A stretch of DNA of 20,754 nt from Spirochaetia bacterium (GTDB taxonomy: Bacteria > Spirochaetota > Spirochaetia > Treponematales > Breznakiellaceae). The stretch covers positions 1 to 20,754 of the forward strand of contig BOAV01000042.1 in the NCBI GenBank assembly GCA_026002045.1, read 5' to 3'. Made by a program: the position numbers and the translations under genes. Below are positions 14,727 to 20,754 of this stretch, piece by piece (position 1 is the first letter of the stretch; each line of letters opens with the position of its first letter). Below the pieces are notes generated by a model. The model saw only the letters and a program-made list of their open reading frames with translations. It was not told where the DNA came from and did not search any database.

Positions 14727-16547
14727 CTATTTAAGAAAAATGTAGGATGTTTCAGCGCCGTTGATGTTATCGTAATAAACATTGGAAAAGTCCCAGCGCT
14801 GCCGCAGAGCCCAAAACCCGCGGGGGCGCAGCAGTGATATTACCGGAAGCTGCTCAAGCATGATTTCCTGATACTCATCCCAGATGCGCTTTGCCTTTAC
14901 TTTGTCGATGGTGTAGGAACCTTCGTTGTAAAGATAATCCACACGGGCCTCCCAATCGGTGGCGGGCTCCGGCTGCTGGGGATACCACATGTGGAGGTTC
15001 CCCGATGAGGGCCACACATTGCTCCCCTGTGAGGGGAAGATGTTGGAACCGGAGAGGCCCATGATCACAGAGTCCCATTCAAAGGTGGTGAACAGCTGTT
15101 CCACCAGTTTCTGAAAATCCAGGGTGCGGATATTCACCTTGATCCCAACCTGATCCAGCTCATTCATGATGATCGACGCGATATCGGTAATAATGGTACT
15201 CTCGGAACGGATGGTCAGATCAAATTCTACTGTGTTGCCCACGCTGTCCCGCATGAGGCCGTTGTTATCCTGTTTGAATCCGGCGCTCCGCAGCAGCTTT
15301 AACGCTTTTTCCCTGTCGTAGAGATACTTTAGTTTGATATCAGGATTGTAGAAAGCATTCGGTTCGGGAAAGAAATCGGTCTTCGCCTCCGCGAGCCCCC
15401 GATACACCTGTGCTATGATCCGGTCCCGGTTAAGGAGGCAGCTCATGGCCTGGCGGAATTCCTTTTTGGTAAACCATGCGTACTTTGGGCTGTCCCTGTG
15501 CACCGGGTTCTGGTTGAAGGTCCAGTAGGCGGCGGAGAGGGCGCCCTCGTTGCTAAAGACCGTGTAATCTGCGTTTGCCTTATTTACCAGTTCATCCAGA
15601 TCTTCGGGCCGCAATCCGTAGGATTCGGTCCTTCCTTCCAAAAAAATAAGTTTCTGGGTATTTTCGTCGGGGATGATTTGGACAATGTTTTCTTCGATGT
15701 AGGGGATGGAAAGCCCCGCCTTATCAACATTCCAGTAATCAGGATTCCGCTTGTACACTAACCGTTGTCCGGGGATGTATTCGGTCAGAAACCATTCCCC
15801 CATTGAGGGGATCGTTTTTGGGTCCGCAGCAACACTGAAGAGATCCAGCACCCCCTGAACGCCCTTTTCATCCTTTGCCTTTTTGTAAATATGGGCGGGG
15901 CCGAAATCCATATTACTTGCCAGCAGGGGATCCGCCACGATCCGGGGGAAATGAAGGGCAAAGGATCTGCCACTCAGTTTTTCAATATCCACATGGGCTT
16001 CGCTGCCGTCCTCCATACTCAGAAACTGCTGATAGTAACCGGAACTCTGGAACTCCGGGTCCCCCTCAATTTCGTTGTACCAAAAGATCACATCATCGCT
16101 GGTGACGGGGATTTTGGTGGCAGAATTATAGTAGCTCCAGTAAAGGTTATCCCGCAAAGTAAATATGACGCTGAGCTTTCCCGCCGCCTCGTCAACCTTA
16201 ACTTCAAAAGAGGCGGCCCGGGGTTTCCATTCACGGGCGACCGGATCGTAATCAATGAGGTAGTCGTGCATGGAGCGTACAACGGCGCCGGTTGCGGAGT
16301 CCCGCTCCGATACCAGAAGGTTAAAACTTTTGGGGTCCGCCGACATCACATCATGCCAAGTCCCTCCCAGTTTACCGGAAATAAAATCCTGCCCCTCCCA
16401 GGGCTTGCTCACGGTCTTTGCCAAAAGCTCGTTGAGCCCCGCGGGGTGCAGGGCCTCAAACTCTTCCAGGGAGTATTCCTCACTTTTTTCGCAGGAAAGG
16501 AGGACGCACAGAATGAACGCACCCGCAATGACGGTTGACTTTTTCAT
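14727..16547 (-). CDS. oppA: Peptide-binding lipoprotein (extracellular solute-binding family 5)
   Basis: This 606-residue substrate-binding protein of the peptide/nickel family captures the substrate outside the inner membrane and delivers it to the OppB/OppC permease. The N-terminus MKKSTVIAGAFILCVLLSC is a lipoprotein signal peptide with the lipid-modified Cys at residue 19. Family-5 features include DVIFWYNEIEGDPEF in the first lobe, FLTEYIPGQRLVYKRNPDYWN in the centre, and FRQAMSCLLNRDRIIAQVYRGLAEAK, then LKLLRSAGFKQDNNG. Start ATG 16547 is fixed by the signal peptide; no Shine-Dalgarno sequence precedes it, and the promoter lies only 6 bases upstream. It is the first gene of the operon. 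The ligand (oligopeptide, dipeptide or other) cannot be told from the sequence. Confidence 0.92.
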   Translation of the reverse strand: MKKSTVIAGAFILCVLLSCEKSEEYSLEEFEALHPAGLNELLAKTVSKPWEGQDFISGKLGGTWHDVMSADPKSFNLLVSERDSATGAVVRSMHDYLIDYDPVAREWKPRAASFEVKVDEAAGKLSVIFTLRDNLYWSYYNSATKIPVTSDDVIFWYNEIEGDPEFQSSGYYQQFLSMEDGSEAHVDIEKLSGRSFALHFPRIVADPLLASNMDFGPAHIYKKAKDEKGVQGVLDLFSVAADPKTIPSMGEWFLTEYIPGQRLVYKRNPDYWNVDKAGLSIPYIEENIVQIIPDENTQKLIFLEGRTESYGLRPEDLDELVNKANADYTVFSNEGALSAAYWTFNQNPVHRDSPKYAWFTKKEFRQAMSCLLNRDRIIAQVYRGLAEAKTDFFPEPNAFYNPDIKLKYLYDREKALKLLRSAGFKQDNNGLMRDSVGNTVEFDLTIRSESTIITDIASIIMNELDQVGIKVNIRTLDFQKLVEQLFTTFEWDSVIMGLSGSNIFPSQGSNVWPSSGNLHMWYPQQPEPATDWEARVDYLYNEGSYTIDKVKAKRIWDEYQEIMLEQLPVISLLRPRGFWALRQRWDFSNVYYDNINGAETSYIFLK

Positions 16548-16553
16548 AGGTTT

Positions 16554-16582
16554 ATATTAACTGTCCCCGTGGGGGGTGTCAA
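16554..16582 (-). promoter_or_regulatory. Promoter of the peptide importer operon, leaderless arrangement
   Basis: On the - strand a perfect TTGACA (16582-16577) is followed after 17 bases by TAATAT (16559-16554). Only the six bases AAACCT separate this -10 box from the ATG at 16547, so transcription would begin at or next to the start codon. The lack of a Shine-Dalgarno sequence agrees with a leaderless mRNA. Confidence 0.55.
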
Positions 16583-16590
16583 TGAGTGGT

Positions 16591-16602
16591 ATTGTATACA
16601 AT
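16591..16602. promoter_or_regulatory. Perfect 12-bp palindrome, possible operator
   Basis: ATTGTATACAAT is a perfect dyad lying between the divergent oppA and 16627 genes, about 45-55 bases upstream of the predicted oppA transcript start. It also overlaps a weak -35 (TTGTAT, 16592-16597) that is 17 bases from TATAAG (16615-16620) in the + direction. A regulator bound here could affect both genes. A palindrome of this length in AT-rich promoter DNA can also arise by chance. Confidence 0.35.
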
Positions 16603-16626
16603 TCCGGCCTGTGATATAAGGATCTT

Positions 16627-17001
16627 ATGGTTTTGTTCGTGGAAGAAAAATGGCCCCGTCTCATTTTAGCGGCTTATCTTGCCATTGCCATAATGGGGTT
16701 ATTTACTTTCGCGGCCGCAGGGCCTCTCCGTTCCCTTGATTCCCGGGATGATGATCCCTTCTCGGAAAGTTTCTTCACCTCAATAGATCTTACCATCGAC
16801 TGTCTGGCTGAAGGGGAAACCATAATGAGCCGGGCCGGGAGGTATTCATTTTCTCCCCTGCGTTCCGGTTTCCTGCGCCTCCTGATGTTGAACACTCCCC
16901 AAAATGCCGGTTCTGTTCTTATCCTATCGTCCTTAAAGGTAATCGAAAAAGTAAATCATCTTGATATAAAAAACGCCATTCTTTTGAAACTCCGAATCTG
17001 A
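16627..17001 (+). CDS. Small membrane-anchored protein of unknown function
   Basis: This 124-residue protein is not recognised. It has a short basic/acidic start (MVLFVEEKWPR), one hydrophobic segment (LILAAYLAIAIMGLFTFAAAG, about 12-32) that could be a signal anchor or uncleaved signal peptide, and then a polar region that would lie outside the membrane. AAGGA 4 bases before ATG 16627 supports the start. The frame is free of stops for its full length and has no competing frame with family similarity. It is divergent from the importer operon and 62 bases upstream of the EIIA gene, with which it may be co-transcribed. It could be a genuine lineage-specific gene; a chance frame cannot be fully excluded. 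Confidence 0.5.
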   Translation: MVLFVEEKWPRLILAAYLAIAIMGLFTFAAAGPLRSLDSRDDDPFSESFFTSIDLTIDCLAEGETIMSRAGRYSFSPLRSGFLRLLMLNTPQNAGSVLILSSLKVIEKVNHLDIKNAILLKLRI

Positions 17002-17063
17002 TATCTGTTTCTTCTCAATTATATTTTTCTACCACCAACCATGTAAGAAGAGGAGTGACAGGT

Positions 17064-17513
17064 ATGTTATTAAATGATGTTTTTGAAAAACAGTTGATAC
17101 AACTGAACCTTGAGGGCAGGACCAAAGAGGCGGTTTTTACGGAACTTATCGAAGCCATAGCGGAGGTTCATCCTGAATTTGACGGTGATGAAATGTTTGC
17201 GGTGATACAGGACCGTGAAAACAAACTGAATACCTCGGTGGCCCCCGGCGTTGCGGTGCCCCATGGCTATTGTCCGGGAACCGGCGATGTGATTGGCGCC
17301 ATAGGTATTTCACGGGCCGGTATTGATTACGGCGCCCCCGATAATAAACCGGTTCATTTTATCTTTTTGATTATCATGGGCGAGGCGTCCCGGGAAAAAC
17401 ACCTGCGTATTTTAAGCCGGGTTTTGTTCTTGATCAATTCCGGGGCCCTTGCCGATATAGAGGCCGCCGGGAGCCCGCAGGAAGTGTATGATATTTTGTC
17501 CCGGATCAGTTAA
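17064..17513 (+). CDS. ptsN: PTS EIIA domain protein, PtsN (nitrogen PTS) type
   Basis: This 149-residue single-domain protein belongs to the PTS EIIA type 2 family. The phosphorylated histidine is His67 in VAPGVAVPHGYCPG, matching the conserved PH motif. The segments GAIGISRAGIDYGAPDNKPVHFIF and GEASREKHLRILSRV follow the family order, with a second conserved His near 113. As it carries no sugar-transport domains and is a stand-alone EIIA, a regulatory PtsN role (control of K+ or nitrogen/carbon functions by phosphorylation state) is the best guess; a sugar EIIA is possible. ATG 17064 has AGGAG 8 bases upstream; the GTG at 17055 overlaps that site. It converges on the helicase gene, with 9 bases between the stop codons. 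Confidence 0.87.
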   Translation: MLLNDVFEKQLIQLNLEGRTKEAVFTELIEAIAEVHPEFDGDEMFAVIQDRENKLNTSVAPGVAVPHGYCPGTGDVIGAIGISRAGIDYGAPDNKPVHFIFLIIMGEASREKHLRILSRVLFLINSGALADIEAAGSPQEVYDILSRIS

Positions 17514-17522
17514 TAACGGATG

Positions 17523-19658
17523 TTAAACAGTACCCGCTTCTTTGATATCCAACATGGAAGCGGCGTACTGTTTTATCAGCAATTTTGCGGGAAGGTACTG
17601 ATCGAATTTATCGGTTAAGGGAATTTGATCCGCCCTGAGTAAAGAGTCCAAATCTAACGGTAAAAAAATGTTTTTCAGCTCTTCCCGAAAAAGCGGCATC
17701 GCAAGGGATGATCCGATGTGCAGGGCAAAATCGCTTTCCCGGTAGAGTGAATTGATGCGGAGCGTTTTCCGGTGATCCTCGTGTTGTAATACCAGGAGCA
17801 AGGTCCGCATGCCCTTACTGCCCAGCCAGGGGTAGAGGGTGAAACCGCCCCCGCCGCTTTCGCTGCGTTTGATCCAGAAGCCGCCCTGTTCATTGTTCCA
17901 GTCCGCAGCCCGTCTGCGTGCATCTTCCAACAGTGATGCTGCGGATGGGGAGAGGTAGGGATAGATTTCGCTGCCGCACAAGATTTCCCGCATCCTTTGT
18001 ACCACTCTGGGATGTATGTCCGCACCGCCTCCCTTCCATACCCGGAGGCTTCCCGCTTCGCCGGGGGTAACCAGTATCTCCCGGTTTCGCGGATCGGCTT
18101 TTTCCACCCGCCAGCAGCGGCCCCCCAGAATGATGCCGCTCCCCAATGGGGGCAGGAAATTCACCTTTCCCAATTCCCGATCCCCGTGAAGTACCCGGTA
18201 TTCGCTTGAGTCCGCAAAGGTTGAATAAAAGGAATAGTGTGCGGTGAGCCGTTCCCCCTCAAGGCCAATGATGAGTCCCCCCTCTTCTGTCTTTTCGATA
18301 AGCCGGGATGCGGCAAGACCGGTAAGGAGTTCCCGGTAATCCTCTGTTGTGATCTGTGAAAAAACAGGAAAGCTGAGTACCCTTTGGGCTAATGCTGCCG
18401 GGCTGTGTTCCCCAAGGCTTGCGAGGATGCTTAAAGTCTGATGGCAGAGGAGGCTGTAGGGGAGGCTTGCGCCCGGATTTCCCGCAGGCTCTATCCATTT
18501 TTCTTTTAAGTAGAGATCGATGATTGCAATAGTTTTGAGCAGGGCCCAGGGGAAACTTTCATGCAGTGATTCATCCAAATAGGTGAAGTAGATTTCCGGT
18601 TTCCCCGTACGCCGCCCCGAACGGCCCAGGCGCTGCACAAAACCCGCCACGCTCAGGGGCGGCCCTATCTGGATGATCCGGTCCAGGCTGCCGATGTCGA
18701 TCCCCATTTCCAGTGTGGCGGTGGCCGCTGCAGTAATGGGCTGGGTTGATTCCCTCAGTGTTTTCTCCGTCTCCGCCCGCAGCGCCGCAGAGATGCTCCC
18801 GTGGTGGATGTGGTATTGGTCCTCCCCGTGGCGCCTTGCCGAGACAGTCCGCAGTGCGGCGATGGTTTCCTCCGCCTCAAGACGGCTGTTGGTAAAGATG
18901 ATGCACCGCAGATTCCGGCACTGCCGGTAAAGGGCCTCGTAGTAATGCTGTTCTTCGCCCCTGGATTGAGAAAAATAATCCAGCGCGATGCTGACCCTTC
19001 GTTTAGTCTTTCCCTCATTAATAAGAATAGTTTTTTTGCCGGTCCCAAGACTAAGCCAGTCCATGGCCTGTGAATAATCACCCAATGTGGCGGAAAGGCC
19101 GATGCGCCGGGGGCGGCACCCCGCTGCGGTTTCTATCCGGGCAAGCTGGCAGAGAATTTGGCTTCCTCGGCTGCTGCCCATAAAGGCATGGACCTCATCA
19201 ATAATCACAAACGTTAATTCTGCGAAAAGGGCTTTGATTTTTTCAGGCCGCCGCAGAAGCAATGCCTCAAGGGACTCAGGTGTGATCTGTAGTATTCCTG
19301 CGGGTTCAGCGAGGAGCTTTTTTTTCTGATTGTCAGGGGCGTCTCCGTGCCAAAGCCAAAGGGGAATTTCACCCAAAGCGGCAAGGGGCTTGAGCCGTTC
19401 CCCCTGATCGTTGATCAGCGCCTTGAGGGGGCCGATGTACAATGCGCCTACCGTGGCGGGCTTCTTTTCTGCAAGTACCGATATGACGGGAAAAAAGGCG
19501 GCCTCGGTTTTTCCCGATGCGGTTCCCGCAGCGATAAGGATATGCTCTTCCCGGTCCAACACCGCGCCGATGCACTCATTCTGAATGTCCCGGAGTTCAT
19601 CCCATTTTTTTTCGTAGATATATTCTCTGATGAAAGGGGCCAGCCGGGCGTAGTTCAT
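17523..19658 (-). CDS. Lhr-like SF2 DEAH-type helicase, BREX/Ter-type partner
   Basis: This 711-residue protein has two RecA-like helicase domains. Motif I AGTASGKTEA is at 44-53, motif Ib ITPESLEALL near 125-134, motif II DEVH at 154-157, motif III SAT at 189-191, motif V TATLEMGIDIG at 313-323 and motif VI QRLGRSGRR at 342-350. The roughly 350-residue C-terminal part contains an Lhr-type winged-helix/beta region. It is shorter than Lhr (about 1,500 residues) and resembles the Lhr-like helicases (BrxHI type) found beside DUF2791 ATPases in defence loci. ATG 19658 shares one base with the ATPase stop codon (TAATG), so the two are translationally coupled. It probably unwinds or translocates on nucleic acid together with that ATPase; the substrate is unknown. 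Confidence 0.85.
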   Translation of the reverse strand: MNYARLAPFIREYIYEKKWDELRDIQNECIGAVLDREEHILIAAGTASGKTEAAFFPVISVLAEKKPATVGALYIGPLKALINDQGERLKPLAALGEIPLWLWHGDAPDNQKKKLLAEPAGILQITPESLEALLLRRPEKIKALFAELTFVIIDEVHAFMGSSRGSQILCQLARIETAAGCRPRRIGLSATLGDYSQAMDWLSLGTGKKTILINEGKTKRRVSIALDYFSQSRGEEQHYYEALYRQCRNLRCIIFTNSRLEAEETIAALRTVSARRHGEDQYHIHHGSISAALRAETEKTLRESTQPITAAATATLEMGIDIGSLDRIIQIGPPLSVAGFVQRLGRSGRRTGKPEIYFTYLDESLHESFPWALLKTIAIIDLYLKEKWIEPAGNPGASLPYSLLCHQTLSILASLGEHSPAALAQRVLSFPVFSQITTEDYRELLTGLAASRLIEKTEEGGLIIGLEGERLTAHYSFYSTFADSSEYRVLHGDRELGKVNFLPPLGSGIILGGRCWRVEKADPRNREILVTPGEAGSLRVWKGGGADIHPRVVQRMREILCGSEIYPYLSPSAASLLEDARRRAADWNNEQGGFWIKRSESGGGGFTLYPWLGSKGMRTLLLVLQHEDHRKTLRINSLYRESDFALHIGSSLAMPLFREELKNIFLPLDLDSLLRADQIPLTDKFDQYLPAKLLIKQYAASMLDIKEAGTV
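17525..17573 (+). terminator. Bidirectional terminator-like hairpin between ptsN and the helicase gene
   Basis: 17525-17540 pairs with 17557-17573 (16 bp with one bulged base; AAACAGTAC on the left, GTACTGTTT on the right) around a 16-base loop. On the + strand the stem runs into TTTT (17571-17574), 12 bases after the ptsN stop. On the - strand it lies in the last codons of the helicase gene. Both convergent transcripts could end here. The loop is longer than ideal. Confidence 0.5.
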
Positions 19659-20368
19659 TACAAATCGAATGAGGCGTAGCCATCGGAATTACCGCCTGAC
19701 GCAAAGCCCTTGACCCGGTAACCGTCACGGTAGACCAGGGTATCAAAATCGACAGTACCCTCGTGGAGTATATTGAGGAGCCCGATAAAGTCACGGGTGA
19801 TTTCCCGGGGGGTGATAAACTCCTCCGCACCGGGGGTGGAAAAGGTAAGCTCCATAAAGGCGGCAAGTTCCCGCTGTCCAAGACCGGGATCGTAACCGTA
19901 GTGAGCGGCGTGGATGTCCCGCAGCCGTTCCAGCAGGATGTAGATTTCCTCGCGGCTTAACTGTGGGAGCCGCAGAATGGGGCTGCCGAAGTCGGCGTAG
20001 CCCTCCCGGACAAAACGGCTGTCTCCCAAGCGGCTTTTAAGTGCGGCATAACTGAAAAGCCCCCGGCGCTCGTCCTCCACAAACTGGGGTGTGCCCGCCA
20101 TATAAATCCCCAGCCGTTCCGCCTTTCCCTGCATCACATCGTTGAACATGGCAAGGAGTTTTTCGTAGTTATTCTCACGGGACTGGCGGTTGGTGATTTT
20201 GCAGAGGTTCACCCCTTCGTCGATAAAGAGCAGCAGCCCCCGGTAACCGATGCGGAAGCCGAATGCGGCGATAAGTTTTATATATTCATACCAGTTTTCA
20301 TCGGCAATGATTTCCCCCACGGGCAAAAATTTACGAGCTTCGCTCTTTGAGGTATATTCACCCCGCAG
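19658..20368 (-). pseudogene. BREX-type DUF2791 ATPase (BrxD-like), C-terminal fragment
   Basis: The frame can be read with family similarity from the LRGEYTSKSEARKF segment (from 20368) to the TAA at 19658-19660, about 236 residues. It contains the DUF2791 core: WYEYIKLIAAFGFRIGYRGL, the Walker B-like LLLFIDEGVNL, the NYEKLLAMFNDVMQG segment, MAGTPQFVEDERRGLFSYAALKSRL, and ARD-type sensor/arginine regions after it. The family residues expected in front (a tryptophan, then about 200 residues including the Walker A loop) are missing on this strand: upstream of Leu (20366-20368) it reads Tyr-Gly, unlike the family. TTG 20326 is only the first start-like codon inside the domain, not a real start. 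The fragment overlaps the helicase start by one base. It may be non-functional unless the segment to its right can flip. Confidence 0.8.
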
Positions 20369-20754
20369 GCCATACGGAACTACGCCATGGACAATAACTT
20401 CCTCGTTGCCGATGTGGACCTTTCCCCGGAAAAACGTCTTGCCGGTTCATCCGGCGCGGGGCTTGCAACCTACCGGGAACTGATGCAGCGGCTCTCGGCA
20501 AAACTGCGGCCCGACGGCGGCGCATTGGAGGGGATGCTGCAAAAGTGGATCAACTCCATCAAGCTGGAATTGATTAAAGACGGGGCCTCTCCTCAGGATG
20601 AGGATTTGCCAAAACGGGTTGAGCGGAAGATATTTGAAACCGTGAACGAAATGGAAGAGCTCACCCACGGCTACGATTTTGCCGCGGTGGTTTCGGCCTA
20701 TTACCGTTTCTATGTTAATGCCGACGATGAGGGAAAAAAGGCGGCTCTCAAATG
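20366..20754 (+). pseudogene. BREX-type DUF2791 ATPase, N-terminal/middle fragment, inverted
   Basis: On the + strand a frame (CAG at 20366, open back to a TGA at 20348) encodes QAIRNYAMDNNFLVADVDLSP, then GLATYRELMQRLSAKLRPDGG, and YDFAAVVSAYYRFYVNADDEGKKAALK at the window edge. This is the DUF2791 region that follows the Walker A loop; the Walker A loop itself and the N-terminus are not present. The last codon AAA (20750-20752) is followed by TG, which would complete Trp as TGG. The - strand fragment begins with LRGEY, the residues expected right after that Trp in the family. The two fragments therefore complement each other in the protein but lie on opposite strands. ATG 20387 is a within-domain Met. 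See the finding on the inversion. Confidence 0.8.

Noticed and set aside
15891..16538. 215-residue + strand frame opposite oppA
   Set aside because: It is antisense to the N-terminal part of a clear lipoprotein and has no domain similarity.

Overview
The window carries about 14 complete genes plus three partial ones. It looks like a chromosomal stretch from a spirochaete, probably Treponema-like. This rests on the gene mix (a V/A-type ATPase subunit, a membrane pyrophosphatase, a DUF1538 protein with a PII-like partner, a J-domain protein with an unfamiliar tail, a lipoprotein-based peptide importer) and on general protein resemblance. No rRNA or marker gene is present to prove it.

Left part (1-4.6 kb). 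The 3' end of an RluA-family pseudouridine synthase enters from the left edge. A compact + strand cluster follows: V/A-ATPase subunit D, a universal-stress-protein domain protein and a small flavodoxin-like protein. Subunit D stands apart from the other ATPase subunits. On the - strand lie a sodium:alanine/glycine symporter (AGCS) and, downstream of it, a J-domain protein. Between those two sits an imperfect palindrome of about 210 bp.

Middle part (4.7-10.4 kb). A sigma70-type promoter precedes a duplicated DUF1538 membrane protein. It overlaps by 8 bp a protein made of two tandem PII-like domains; this looks like a membrane carrier and its nucleotide sensor. Next come a membrane-bound pyrophosphatase with unusual residues in its signature loops and a sigma-factor-like protein with a C-terminal domain of spaced Asn-Gly strands.

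Right-middle part (10.4-17.5 kb). A - strand oligopeptide ABC importer operon is transcribed from about 16.58 kb: lipoprotein binding protein, permease, a fused permease-ATPase, then the second ATPase. A CACAGAG-rich palindromic repeat separates the last two. The operon promoter is so close to the start codon that the binding-protein mRNA would be leaderless. Divergent from it are a small membrane-anchored protein of unknown function and a PtsN-like EIIA protein.

Right edge (17.5-20.75 kb). A large Lhr-like SF2 helicase is translationally coupled to a BREX-type (DUF2791, BrxD-like) ATPase, the kind of pair found in phage-defence loci. The ATPase gene is broken in a striking way. Its C-terminal two thirds, with the Walker B Asp-Glu, lies on the - strand. 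The segment that should come just before it in the protein lies immediately to the right but on the + strand, and runs to the last base of the window exactly where the - strand part would begin. This is either a DNA inversion inside a defence-type ATPase gene (possibly an intragenic invertible segment), an inverted duplication, or an amplification/assembly chimera. The sequence just beyond the right edge would tell these apart, and this junction is the most interesting observation in the window.
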